Origin: Ryuthela nishihirai
Taxonomy: Eukaryota > Arthropoda > Arachnida > Araneae > Heptathelidae
Length of the DNA: 64,000 bases
Assembly (NCBI GenBank): GCA_038380435.1
Contig: JAWZYU010000013.1
Coordinates: forward strand, 68,404,446 to 68,468,445
Reading direction: 5' to 3'
Below are positions 10,741-22,559 of this stretch, piece after piece. The notes beneath the pieces are model-generated. The model was not told where the DNA came from and did not search any database. It was given only the letters and a program-made list of their open reading frames with translations. The position numbers and the translations under genes are program-made. Numbering within the stretch: position 1 is the first letter of the stretch; the number at the start of each line of letters is the position of its first letter.

Positions 10741-12108
10741 CAGTTTAATATTTTGTTTAAAATAAAATTTTGTTCCATTAGAGATGAACCTTGCAACAAA
10801 TACTTCTGTTAGCTTAATGGCATGCTGAGATTTCTAATAATTTCGTAAAATATGTTACACTCTTATGATTATAAAAGAAAATAATAATGCATACTTTTAG
10901 GAAATTCTTTCCATTGCATACCAAAAGTCGTGTCGAGATCGCTTTTGCAAACGCAATCAGAAACATTAATTATAGTGTTTAATGTAATTAAGCATAAATA
11001 AGCTGAATACAGTATATAAGGAATTAAATGCCGAGGCTTGAATAGTAATCTGGACTTTTGTAGCTAGGTAATAGGCGGAATTTGCAAATAGTAGCCGAGT
11101 GTCAAGCAGGGATGTCCTGTCTGAAATCTACGGACAGTCACGGATCTACGAAATTGTCCTACATGGCATCACTTTCTGTCGCATTCACCACCAAACTTCA
11201 GATGTCCCTCGAAATTCATTCCTATTGAATCTGTGCTATCTCTTATATCTATGTGTGTGTCTGTGTCTTTCCTATACGATTCTTCATTATTCAATATAAT
11301 TCCACATAACTTTTGTATTCTGATAGAAAAAGTATCTGTCGTTTCCAGGAAGGTTTTAAAATTAAGACTGATTCAACGAAATTATTTTAAAATAATTTTT
11401 AGTGTCTCTCGAGATGACACAATGTCTTGCTTCTAGATAAGGCCCGTCCAACCCTTGGCCAATTGTAAAAGAACTGACGTCTCTTAAAACAAGTAATCAA
11501 TATACTGAATCTGGCTCATTTCTTCCAATTTTCTTACCAACTAATTTTAGGATATATAACTAAACGATTTTGCCAATTCATAGTACTCATTTTCTTGAGT
11601 TCTTAAAAAAATATTTTACCAATTCATTACTCATTAGAAATATATGTTTTTGTTTAAAAGTAAGGACTTTTTCCTGTGGTTCTTTAAGAATATTGTTTTT
11701 TTCCCCCAAGGGGCTCTTCGGTAAGTTTGTGCTGTACAGGACTATTCTAGAGCATGCTGGCCTACGTTTTGGCAGCTTTCCAACTCTATCTTGCATGGTG
11801 CTCCCATACCTTCGTTTCTACACAAACTGTTGAGATCCAACAGATAATTCCCTAAATAAGCCCCTATATTTCTTTCAATACTTGACCTACCACTCCCAAT
11901 TTTTTCACACGGTTTCGCTTGTGCTACCCTGTATTGCTCTAAAAATCAAATCCTGTATATGACATGTGAACGCTGGGGACTAAGTGCTAGCTTGTGCTTG
12001 AGTTGTTGCAAGTTAAAAACAAGAAATTGTAAATTGTATTCTGGGCTGCTATTCAAACATTTAGGGAATTTATGAAAGAAGACTTTTTTTCATACGCCAC
12101 AGTTACTA
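10741..12108. other. No gene recognised
   Basis: AT-rich sequence. Short frames at 11099-11299, 11233-11436 and 11570-11833 lack recognisable domains; the first two overlap in different frames. No repeat shared with the rest of the window was found. Confidence 0.35.
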
Positions 12109-12291
12109 TAAAAAAAAATCCCCTCAAACAGCTACTTGTCACTGAGTCTGATAGGAGCCCGCGAGTTTATACGCCATAGCAGAAGGTCTGTGAGGGAGAC
12201 CTCAGCAGAAAGACAATACATCCTTGCCCGGGGCTCAAACCCAGTTCCCTCTGATCAGTAGCTAAGCGCGCTAACTACTAGGCCATAGGAA
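12109..12291 (-). mobile_element. SINE family A copy
   Basis: Minus-strand copy. The tail is at low coordinates (A-rich then 'cccctcaaacagctacttg'), and the tRNA-like head is at 12225-12291 with a B box read on the minus strand from 'ggggctcaaacccagttc' and A-box remains from 'gcgcgctaactactaggcca'. It is close in sequence to the copies at 10546 and 22304. Confidence 0.88.
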
Positions 12292-14600
12292 TATGAATTG
12301 CATTAAATAAAAACATTAAACTCATTTTTGTACTGTTTCTGGAAAGGATATATTATTTTTTTACACTGAATAAAGATAAATATCAGAGATAGATGGCAAT
12401 AATAAATTTTCCAAACTTACACAATCATAATTCCAAAAAAAAGCAATGAATATGATCCATGGCATCAATGAGGGCTGGGGGAATTAAAAGAAAAGAAAAA
12501 TAAAACGATCCAATTATCTAGTACAGCATTAGTCTGCTGCAGGAAAGAAATTTCAGATGAATCCTGGGTTTAGAAGATCGCGATAAGGAACATAGATTAG
12601 TTCTGCTTCTTTTAGTGCAATAAACATCTCCTCAGTAAGACCCGTTGTGCTGTAATGAAGGCTATCTAAGAATCTGGGGCGATATGCAATGTCCGTCTAG
12701 TACAATCTCCGCCCTAATCGGAGCCTGGGGAGTTTTTTTTTTGTTAACAAACAGAGTAAGGACCAGCTTACCAGTGGTGGAATGATGTTAACTTGAAACA
12801 TTTATGTTTCTGTGAAATGAATAATTCACTCAGAAATTAGTTTTATTCACATAACAAATGTGTGCTATGGGTGAGTTGAGATTTCATCGCTCGCTATGGT
12901 ATACGGTACGGAGGCATTAATGGGATGGAAAAGGTGTTACACACACCAACATCAGAGAGGATATTAATCCAGTTTAACACTCGTTCCGGGGAACCGTACT
13001 TTATTTATAGTTTAGCTCATTCTTCTTCCAGCATATGGCTAAACCTATTTACGACGGTTGCCACATTATTTTGCAAACTATGTATTTTAATTATATATCA
13101 TCATTTTCACTTTGGGCTTGCTATATATTTTATCTCTTTTGATTAATGTCCTCGCCTTTGAACCTGCAGATGCTTTATGAAATGATTTATTTTTGCAGTT
13201 TTGAGGCTAGTTTATTTTTATCTGATAGAATTGATACTGCCTTATAGTATGTCATATATAGCATTATCCTTTTTCTTTACATCTGTAGTTCTTTAATATC
13301 GTTGTTGCTTTTTATAGCGCTTAATTCTATTTCTGGTTTTTGTCGTTTTAACTCTGGTTGGAATCTAGCATCATTAAATAATATTTTCCTTTTGTGTTGC
13401 TTGGCGCACTTTAGTTACAAGGATTTATTTTAAAGCACAACAACCACCCAACATTGAGAGCTTAAAATCGCTTTTGATGGCATTGAAGAGAAGCTCAGAT
13501 TTTGTTTCTAAGAGTTGCTGAATCACATTCTTAAACTTCCCTTAAGTCTTAAGGTGCTGACCATTTACTAAATCCAGAGATATTTCCTTAAATTGTATCG
13601 TCCTTGGAACCTGACTATTTATAAATTTTCGCAACATTCCCTTGAATTCTGGAAATCTTGTTACCTAATAATTTAATCAAGTACGAGACGATGTTTTAAA
13701 TTTTGAGGAACCGTCTTACGTTCTCTTAGCTGCACAGTTAATCCATTGAGTACTATTATTCGGGTCTTTAAGACTTGATTTTGGTCCATTGAACGAGAAT
13801 AAAAAATACTGCTCAAACTTAAGGCACCAACCAATGGTTAAACCGTTTCTTTTTTACTCCACTATCGACCATATTTATGTCGACCAGTAATGGCCAGTTT
13901 TGATCATCCTTATAGAATAAGAAACAGACTTTTCCCTATGTTCTGTCAAATTAATTTGCATGTTATTGAAGAATAACATTGACAATATCAAATTTATTAT
14001 TCATTGGGTAGCCACCTATCAATCATGTTATTAAAGATTCATTTATTTTGCTACATATTTTTAGTTGCATTTTCATTTGACAACCATGTTTTGAATTCTT
14101 AACAAATAAACGGACAATAAATGAAGCTACGTGCATTTAATAACTGAGAATTTTATAACTGAGTAATTTACATGAATGATTTGCAAATTTTACTATTAGT
14201 CATTTGAAACACCAATATGCTAATCAACTACAGTAAATGATCCTGACATTTATTAAAAAATAAAAGATAAACCAATATAACATTCGAAAAGCGAATCACA
14301 AATCAAAGCATAAACACAATTCTTAGAAATCATCTTACCACTGATTATGCATCACATATGGAAGGAATGACACTCTTTACACAGATTAAATATGCACTGT
14401 TGCTCTAGTTCCAAACAAAACTGCTTTTATCACCATATATATATATAGAAAATCACCATATATAGAAAATTTTGATCGTCTCCGCACACACACCAAAGGA
14501 AACCCTTCCTTTTGCATGCTATTACAACTCTGTACTCTGTACTCATCCTTTGAAATCAACCTTGTTCCAATACAAACATAACGCAATTCATATTATCTTT
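12292..14600. other. No gene recognised
   Basis: AT-rich sequence with many short frames and no recognised domain. A (TA)-rich microsatellite with a duplicated 'caccatatata' lies at 14430-14465. The frame at 12925-13146 reads as a hydrophobic AT-coded string and I do not support it as a gene. Confidence 0.35.
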
Positions 14601-14609
14601 TGTCTCGTT

Positions 14610-14997
14610 GCCGTGGGTTGTTTTACCTCTGAGCGGCACTTTTTTGCACACCATGGGCTAAATGGCCAGGTCACAAGGACCCCGAAGGCTCAGAGAAGGT
14701 TGGGAAAGGGGACCCACTGAAACAGCTGTTGGGAGACAGATGGTAGACTCCCGTCAAGGCCATCCAGCGTGTTCTTAAACGTGCAGAGCGTATGACTCTC
14801 TCACACACGGATACACGTTTAACGTCCCATCTGACGGACGGCGCCCTTTCTAAGCCCATCAGTCTCCTCTACTGACCGTGGGCAAGGCGGAGAATTTTGC
14901 GGAGATAAATCTCAATGCTGACCCAGCTGGGACTCGAACCTGCAAAATACAGATTACGAGCCTGGTGCGATACCGACTGAGCCACTCCGCCCCTCTC
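14610..14997 (-). mobile_element. SINE family B copy, most complete
   Basis: The best-preserved family B copy, minus strand. The tRNA-like head occupies about 14918-14997: read on the minus strand it starts GGGCGGAGTGGCTCAGTCGG (A-box region) and has CAGGTTCGAGTCCCAGC (B box). The body follows with 'agatttatctccgcaaaatt', 'cagatgggacgttaaa' and the terminal part 'gtgcaaaaaagtgccgctca'. This copy defines the reading direction of the family. Protein frames at 14472-14720, 14671-14859 and 14859-15053 are shadows of the SINE. Confidence 0.92.
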
Positions 14998-15840
14998 TTA
15001 TCTGGTAGTAAGAGGTCACGGTTCCACTGTTTCACATTCATTGTCCGCTTCAATATTCGTCAGTAATATCATAAACGTTTTTCAGGTATGTCTATCGGAC
15101 CGTGCGAACTTACTTTCACCGACCAAACAATTATGTTTGCTATTATTCCAGTTGCTCCATTTGATGTGATAAATGTTTTGTTTTTTAATCTTCTGAAAGA
15201 ACGAAAAGAGAAAAATAAGAGAAGGTTATATAATTGCATTATATTCCAACAATGTACAGACAAACTTCCAGAGCAGCAAAGTTTACACTTCAACTATGTT
15301 GAAAACATTTCTGCTTTGAAAGAATATTTCACATTCTTTTGATAGTTGTCTGAAGCGAAGTTTAACCAACGAAACGCTGCTCGCTGAAGTCAACGGAATG
15401 AACGAAGGTTATTTTGCCTTCCTTTTCTCTTCTTCTATTCTAGAATTTAATTATTCATTTGGTAGCTTTTCATATGAGAGTTAGGTGTTTTTACTTGTTT
15501 TCACTTGTTTTTCCCAAGGCAATGAATCTATACTCTATGATAAGCCTTTCATCCACAGGGTGCGTTATTAATGCGTCGTCATTAACAATGGTATCTGTAA
15601 TGTTTGTGCAAATGCAGTGAGGAGATTTCCAGAAGAGTTGCGTTTTTCCGTTTTAAAGTTTATTGCGCATAAACAGGACTACACAAATGGATGCCTGAAG
15701 AAAGAATTTGTGTGTCGTGGTAAATGCACAAAAGATACAGAAACAACAACAAGAAAGATTAAAAAAAAGAAACAAATAAACATATTTCTTTTCGTAAAAG
15801 AAACGCAGAAAACAACTTCTTCATATCCGTGTTGCTACTA
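14998..15840. other. No gene recognised
   Basis: Frames at 15088-15342 (+) and 15069-15293 (-) overlap on opposite strands and neither has a recognised domain. The 82-codon plus frame at 15617-15865 is rich in Lys and runs into the minisatellite. Nothing else is supported. Confidence 0.35.
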
Positions 15841-15844
15841 TTTT

Positions 15845-16790
15845 CCATCCATTGCTCAGCTCTGAAGTGTTACTATTTTTCACCCATTGTTAAACTCTCA
15901 AGTGAGACTCTTTGAGGTCCTTTATCAGCTCTACAGTTTCACCATTTTCAACTCATTCCTCGGCTCTGCAATGTTACTAGTTTTTGCTCATTTCTCAAAT
16001 CATTAATTGGGTATTTTCCCACATATTCCTCATTTCTTCAGTATGATTATTTTATCATCTGTTCCCCACCTCTTCACTGACACCATTTGGAACCTATTTT
16101 CGGAGCCTGCTGTTAAACTATTTGTAGCACATTCCTCAGTTCTGCTGTGGGACCACTTGTGACCTGTTCGTCCGTTCTCCAGTGCTACTGTGTGTCATCC
16201 ATTACCCAACTTTACAGTAGGATCATTTGCAACTATTTCCTCAGCTCTGAAGTATTAATCCATTCTTCAATCATCCATTCTTCAACTGTGTAGTGGGACT
16301 GTTTGAAACCCATGGATCAGTGAAATCATCTTACTCATTAAAACACGATTCCGTAAACTACTTAAGAACATGTCACAGTGGGATCATTTGTAACCATTCT
16401 CATCTCTGCAGTCACCACTTTTGTTACCCATTTCTCAGTTGCCTTGAGATTATTTGCAACTCATTTCGCGGCTTTGCGATGGGTTGTTTAACAATTAATT
16501 GTTACTATTATAGTGATAGTATTTGTCATCAATTTCGGAATGCTAAAATAAGATATTTTCCGCTAATTATTCTGTTCATCAACGAGCTAATTGCCACCCA
16601 TTTCTTGGTGTTCAATGGGAATATCACGACAATTTCCGACGATATCCCCCAATTACTCAGCTTTGTTGTTGGAATATTTACCCCCCCCCCCCAATATCTC
16701 GGCCCTTTCCTGGAGATATTGTCAACTATATCTCAGTTCTAAGATGATAATTTTTGCTGTTCATTTTTCAGCTCTGTGGCTTGGCACATC
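15845..16790. repeat. Diverged minisatellite, about 35-bp unit
   Basis: About 22-26 tandem units, each near 35 bp, built around two words: CTCAGCTCTGCAGTGGGA and TCATTTGCAACCCATTC. Good examples are at 15848, 15958, 16130, 16210, 16380 and 16430. Units differ from each other by roughly a quarter to a third of positions, so the array is old. A run of 13 C lies at 16680-16692. The 149-codon plus frame at 16293-16742 exists only because the array phase lacks stops there; it is not a credible gene. No other copy of this unit was seen in the window. Confidence 0.85.
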
Positions 16791-17099
16791 CGTTATCTTT
16801 GTTCCAAGGCCACTGAGAATGGCTTAGCATCGGAAAAGAATGAGATGTGATGTCAATAGTTGTTAATCTTTAAGAACGAATAGAACGAACCTCGTACCAT
16901 TAAGAAATGGAGTAAGTACTCCCAATATTTTGCCTAGTCATCTGTATTACAGCAATGAGCAAAGCTGCCATTTAGAAAAATAGATATTTAATTTATGTCC
17001 CGTAAAGGTATGCAATAAAAAATCTTTTTTTAAAAGTTATGGATTTTCGAAGTTAGCTCCCCATTGACATAACATGGGAATTCTATAATTTTGTTTTCC

Positions 17100-17930
17100 A
17101 GGAAATGCAGATTGTGGCTTAGTAAACCCTGAATTGCTTGTTTTCTATTTTTTTTTTACTTCGTAAGCCGTTTGTTTTTGGTTCTTAGATTTTGGCCAAT
17201 AAGTTTTTAATAATCGATTATTATATTCTGCTATAGTGGCACATTTGCCTTAATTGTTTGATTCTGGTCTAGTTTACCGTTTGTGCCTAGTTTCCAGATT
17301 CTGGCATTGACTTTATTTCTTAGTTGTTACGTTATGACGTAGTAAGTTGTTGGTTCTTGACTATGTGATTCTCGTCAAGTAAGCTCTCACTCCCTGGTTA
17401 TTAGATTCTTGTTTAATAAGCTTTCTGTTCCTGGTTATTAGATTCTGCTTTAATAAGCTTTCTGTTCCTGGTTGTAAGATAGCTCTCTGATTGTACGATA
17501 ATTATACTGACTAGATTTGTTCTAATAAGCATTTTGTCTTAGAGACTGAACTTTTGGATTCAGGTCTAGTAAAACTTTTGTTATTGGATTCTACCTAGTA
17601 AGCTGTTAGTTTTTTATTCTTGATTTCTGGCTAGCAAACTGTTAGTCACTTATTATTGGTTGCTGTCGTAGCAAGCTGTAAGCCTCATTGTTGGATTTTG
17701 GCTTAGGGAAGCTGTAAGTGTGTTATTATTTATTTGTGGGTCTGTTATTATATTTATTATTCTGAAGGGTGTCAGTTTTTCATTGTCGATGATTTTTTCA
17801 TGAGGTTTTTCATCGTTGATGATTGTTTCATTTGTTTTGGCATAGAAACCTGTAAGTCCCTTATTATTTATTTTTGTAGTAGTAAGTCTCTTATTGTTGG
17901 TTTCTGACGTAAAGTTTAAGACTCTTCTGC
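17100..17930. repeat. Diverged minisatellite, about 37-47-bp unit
   Basis: A second degenerate array with a unit built around GGTTATTAGATTCTG and TAATAAGCTTTCTGTTCCT. The two cleanest adjacent units are at about 17385-17465 with a 37-bp period. Others can be followed from 'gttcttagattttggcc' near 17180 to 'ttattgttggtttctgacg' near 17895. It lies 300 bp downstream of the 35-bp array; the two units are not obviously related. Confidence 0.78.
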
Positions 17931-17989
17931 ATTTACTCCTTATTGAAAGTGTTTCTTCAATAGTTAGCTGATAAAACTGAGTTTTGATG

Positions 17990-18065
17990 TGAGCTAGTTA
18001 TGAACCTAGGACTTTTGCTAATATCATATATCAGGTATTCGGACCATTAAACTATAGCAAGATAA
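17990..18065 (-). other. Possible tRNA-like relic
   Basis: On the minus strand this reads 'atagtttaatggtccgaata' followed, at tRNA-like spacing, by 'cctaggttcataactag'. The first resembles an A-box/D-arm region and the second a worn B box. Acceptor arms do not pair and an anticodon arm is unclear, so it is not a functional tRNA gene. Confidence 0.3.
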
Positions 18066-18233
18066 CTCAATTACACCTAATGAATTCAAGCGTTCAACGA
18101 AACCTGTAAAACAGAGATGAAAATATTACACAGCAGTGGAAATCCCCTCTCTTGCGCCCCCTACCTTTACCGTCTCGATTGCGTCACTTCCCTCCATTTT
18201 ATTTTCTAGATCAGGTCTGGCTGGAATTAAGAT

Positions 18234-18300
18234 GCCTTAGTGGTCAGAGCACCTGACATGTTAACAGAAGTGTATGGATTCGGATTTCCCTCGCAGCGAA
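18234..18300 (+). other. Possible tRNA-like relic
   Basis: Plus-strand 'gccttagtggtcagagcacc' resembles a D-arm/A-box and 'tatggattcggatttccctc' a mutated B box about 35 bp on. The arms do not form a full cloverleaf. It could be the head of a third SINE family or a tRNA pseudogene. Confidence 0.35.
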
Positions 18301-20129
18301 ATTCAATTTTTGAAGTCATTATTCAAGTGTTTCATGATTAAAGGACATTTCCTGTGTTTTTCTGGTACTGAAATTATAGTTTGTTACAATAGCCTTTCCT
18401 TTACAGATCAGTCAGTCATAAAAAATGATCGATGCTTCTGAATGTTTTCCAATAACGTTTTATTCTGTCCTCATTAGGCAAATATAATCATTAAGAAAGC
18501 ATTTTGATGTAAACTGTTTTGGAAAAGAATGAGGTGTGATGTCAATCTGAATGTTATTAGAAATGACCTTCAGTGACCAAATGCTGAAGTTGTTGCTGAA
18601 CTTGAAAAACAAGTGTTCATAGTGTAATTGATGCTTTTTATTGTTGAAGATTATGCATATATGCAGACCCGGATCCAAAAAAAAATCGGAGGGGGCCCCA
18701 AAAAACACAATCCAGCCGAAAAAAATGTAAAAGGGGACAGGAGACTGGATTTCCGATGCTAAATCCGATGTCCTAAATCCGATTTCCGATGTCCCCTCCG
18801 TTTTACAGGTCTTTAAAAGTTTCTTGAAAAAAATGCATGAAATATTAATAAATTAAATTTTTTTGCCTTTATTACTATTACTAGCATTCTGAAAGAGGGG
18901 GTAAGCCCTATTTCGGCCGTGCGTTTTATATGCATACTATAAGCAGATAAATGTGCAACGCCTAGAATGAGCTTCAGATGCCATGAAATTGTCCTCGAGT
19001 AGAATGTGTGAAAGAAGGTTAGACAAAGGATATCCGTTGATAGGAAGAAATGATTATTTGAATCCTTCCAGATCGTTAAGATGTCCATCATATTGTTACA
19101 TATTTCTGAGACAAATTTAATTCTCATTCAATTTTCGATGAAAAGATTTTCCTCCTGATATGTTTCTGTCAAAATGACAAAATGTGCTGGACTTCTTAAG
19201 CTTGAGAAATTATAGAATGCATGATACAGAGATTAGAGTTAAATCACTTTTTGTAACGAAGAGTTCTATTTTGTAATCAGAGGACCTGGAAAGAGATTCG
19301 ATTCAAATCAGCAGATATGCCCTGAAGTAATGTAACATAAGAGCTCTTCAACTTACTTGGAGTAAAGAAGAGAAGATTTCATTTTCCACACAACACAGAT
19401 AAATTGCTTAAATTCTTTACAAAACATCACCGAATAGGCTGATTCTTATGATCCTAGCATTGATCGTTTAAAAATTAGTCTAAATAAGTTCTGAAGAGCA
19501 ATGGAACAAGAAGCCATGTACCGAACTGAATCTGAATCATTCCAACATTCATTTTTAAATTATTTTAAAGCATCCAGTTCTCTGGTTACAAGATGTAGAA
19601 TTAGCAGTTACTAATAAATTTACACCAGCAAAATAATAAATTTGAACTTTAAAATTCACAACAGTTCTTTAAAGAAACACAAAAATACATCCCCTTCTAT
19701 TATGGAATGTTTCATCTGCTATAAACAACAATTACTTTCCCTCTCATAGATGGCAGTTTCTTTACACCAAGTCCCTTTTTTTTATAAAATCATCCCAATT
19801 TAGAAAATCACCAAAGCCAGGGTATTTCACGAAACGTTCGCGAATCGACATGATCAAACTTATGAATCGGGATATTGAGTTTTAGACAAATTTTTTTAAA
19901 GGAATATTTTCTCCATTTACATTTTTTCCTCTACTAAACAAGCCTTGAATTATTCATTTTCATTCAAATATTCTGCTTGAAGTGTCATTTGCTTTCACCT
20001 AGTTAGAAAAATTATTTATATTTGATATATATTTATGAAGAAAAACTTTTTCCTTTCTGCTCTAACTCTGCAAAACTTACACCTTAAAATATTCCTATGT
20101 GTTACATAAACACTCTTGCGGTCAACTTC
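18301..20129. other. No gene recognised
   Basis: AT-rich sequence. A short cluster of imperfect repeats of 'aaatccgat' and 'tttccgatg' lies at 18748-18800 beside 'ggacccgga/tcggagggggcc' words at 18665-18700. Minus frames at 18460-18708 and 18813-19127 have no recognised domain. Confidence 0.35.
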
Positions 20130-20226
20130 AATTGTCATCATTATCATCGTCATCTTCAAACAGTCATGGGCTACGGAGATCCAACCAGACCGTGAAATTT
20201 ATTTCTCCAAGCAAGTCTGTCGTGAG

Positions 20227-20919
20227 CTACACCAATTCTAACAAGGTCCTGTTTGACATTGTCTGCCCACTACATCCTAGGTCTCCCCCTCTTTCTGAGG
20301 GAGGCACACTGTTCATAACCCTATTCACCAATCTATAATTATCCATACGAGCAACATGGCCAAACCAGCGGAGTCTCTCTCTGCACAATATGCTGCTTAA
20401 AGGAGGTTGCATACTCCTTTGCCTAACCTCATCATTAGTTACAAAGTTAAACCACCTAATACCCAAGATACTGCGTAAGCATCTGGAATCAAAAGCATCT
20501 AGTTTCCTGTTATCTTGTTTACACAGCGTCCAAGTTTCACTACCATAACTAACCCTAGAAAGAACCAAACTATTATACAGTCTAATTTTAGTCTTTAGGT
20601 GTATATGCCTATTTCTCCACACTCTCCATAGATTCTTAAAAGTCCCGGCAGCAATCCCTATTCGTCTGTTAATCTCATGCCGCACATCACCAGTATCTGT
20701 TACATAGCTCCCAAGATAATTAAACTGTGACACCTGCTCAAGACTGCAACCATTCAGATTAACTGAATCACAGCTTGCCTGACCAATTTTCATCACTTTA
20801 GTTTTCTCTCTGTTTATAACAAAACCTACTCTACTACCAGTCTCATCAACAGCTCGAATGAAAGAGTTCATCTCATCAACATCATTTGCCAAAAGGGCTA
20901 AATCATCAGCATAATCTAA
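20227..20919 (-). pseudogene. RTE-like YADD block and C-terminal domain
   Basis: The 221-codon frame at 20227-20892 is the longest in this family here. Just upstream in the same frame lies the YADD active site (20902-20913), followed by LALLANDVDEMNSFIRAVDE, then FNYLGSYV, TKIRLYNSLVLSRVSYGSE, RWFGHVARMDNYRLVNRVM and a frame break in the basic 'GGRPRxRW'-type end. Copy 3 retains that end as KGRPRMRWADNVKQDL at 46510-46570. The RT palm catalytic motif is intact in this piece, unlike copy 1. The very C-terminus is altered by a deletion of about 30 bp near 20230-20290 compared with copy 3. Confidence 0.88.
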
Positions 20920-22140
20920 ATCAGAATTTTTCGTATCTCCAGCCCATGTAAGGCCAAACCTCTCTCTTGAAGTGAATTTCGCATAACATAATCAATAACC
21001 AATCTAAAGAAAAAAGGATACAAAATGCACCCATGTCGAACAACAGAAGCAATGCTAAACCAAGTACTGCAAGCCTTGTCAACTTCCCTCACACGACTCA
21101 GTGTTATGATAGAGAGCAATCAATATGTTAACTATCTTGTCTGGTATGACATACGATCTGACAATCAACCACAAACTAGCTCCCAAGATAGATTAAACTG
21201 TGAATTATTGGTATATCACAAGAATTGTGTTCTCACAAGAATTTAGTTATCACAAGAATTGTGTACAATTGAATGGCCATCAATAGAATCGAAAGCCATT
21301 TTGAAATCAACAAAGCTAGGAACCAAAGGTTTTTGAAACTCTAAACATTTCTCAAGAATCTGCCTAAGTGAAAAATCTGATCCACACATTCCCTACCACT
21401 TCTGAATCCACATTGCTCATCACGCAACTGCCTGTAAACCAGATTCTTAATTTTGTTAAGCCCAATCATGCAAAGAAGTTTACCTGGAACATAGAGTAGG
21501 TTGATAACCCTATAGTTATCACAAGATCTGCGATCTCCTTTTTAAAAATAGGGATAATAATACATCTGGTAAAATCATTAGGAACCATGTCTTTATCATA
21601 AATAATACTCAATTTCCAATCATCCATGTGGTAACTGAAACATTCCTAGCTCTAAGCATTTCCGGAGTAATTTCATCGATCCCTGGGGATTTATGTAGGT
21701 TAAGTTTAGAAACAGCTAAAATAACTTCAGATTGTGTTATAAGGCCAAAATTAAAGCCAGTAATGCATGTATCATCATTACAAACAAAGAGAGTAGAACT
21801 AGCCACATTGTTTAGAACATCACTGAAATGATCAGCCCATCTAGGCATGACAATCTTCACCTTCTATTACCTTACTTTGTTTATTCTTCAATCCCTGTAT
21901 ACCTGTCCGTTTTCAACCACACAAAACATTAGCTATCTGGTACAGCTCTCTGCTGTTGTGCTGTCTAACTGCTTCCACGGCTTTGTCAGCCAAGCAATCA
22001 AGCCAAAGATTCTTATCAGCAGCTACCTGATCTTTTACACGTTTATTAAGCTCTCTGTAATGCTTTCTAGTAGGACTAGCAGGGTATTGATTAAGGACAT
22101 TCCTGCACTTCTTTCTTTCTGAAATAAGCTCAAGTGCCTT
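20920..22140 (-). pseudogene. RTE-like reverse transcriptase, N-terminal part
   Basis: Frames at 20916-21119, 21609-21860 and 21913-22149 cover the early reverse transcriptase. Visible blocks are RHYRELNKRVKDQVAADK and VEAVRQHNSRELYQI in the linker, WADHFSDVLNN, EVILAVSKLNLHKSPGIDEI (the usual KxxKSPGxDxI start of the polymerase), and SIASVVRHGCILYP (copy-specific wear of the GVRQGCxLSP block). A stretch of about 60 bp at 21130-21260 with a repeated 'atcacaagaattgtg' has no counterpart in copy 1. The palm motif near 21290-21320 survives in part. Confidence 0.82.
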
Positions 22141-22303
22141 ATCACTCAAATAATTCCTCTCCTCTGCTCCTTTTTTCCTAAAAGAGTACTGTTAGTTTCC
22201 AAAAAATCCTGCCTGTTTAAAACGGTCCCATTCTTCCTCAACTTCAGTAGTAAGCAACCCATGACTCTCATAATTACCAAGTAACCTATCATGGTAAACT
22301 TTA

Positions 22304-22515
22304 TAAATATAAAAATAAATAAATACCCCCTCAAGCAGCTGCTTGCCACAGAGGTCTGACAGGAGCCTGTCAGTTTATATGCCACAGTAGAAGATCTGAG
22401 AGGATGGCAGGACCTCAGCAGAAAACAACACGAACATTCCATGCCTTACCCGGGGCTTGAACCCAGGTCCCTTAGATCAGTAGCCAAGCGCGCTAACCAC
22501 TCGGCCATGGGACTT
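22304..22515 (-). mobile_element. SINE family A copy inside RTE-like LINE
   Basis: A complete family A SINE on the minus strand. The head at 22440-22515 has a B box read from 'gggcttgaacccagg' and an A box from 'gctaaccactcggcca'. The A/T-rich tail is at 22304-22325. Flanks share 'actttA' (22297-22302 and 22511-22518 region), a possible short target duplication. The interruption proves this LINE copy is older than the SINE. Confidence 0.9.
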
Positions 22516-22559
22516 TAACTAGAACTTAATCCTTCAGAGCTTTAGAATTAAAGGTAAAT

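Noticed and set aside
16293..16742. 149-codon plus-strand frame
   Set aside because: It lies wholly inside the 35-bp minisatellite and follows its units; no domain or codon bias supports a gene.
15845..17930. Possible CRISPR array or phased binding-site array
   Set aside because: Units are tandem without unique spacers and too diverged; a eukaryotic minisatellite explains them.
20099..20338. Plus-strand frame MLHKHSCGQLQLSS with Ser-rich part
   Set aside because: Antisense of the RTE-like LINE 3' end and its triplet tail.
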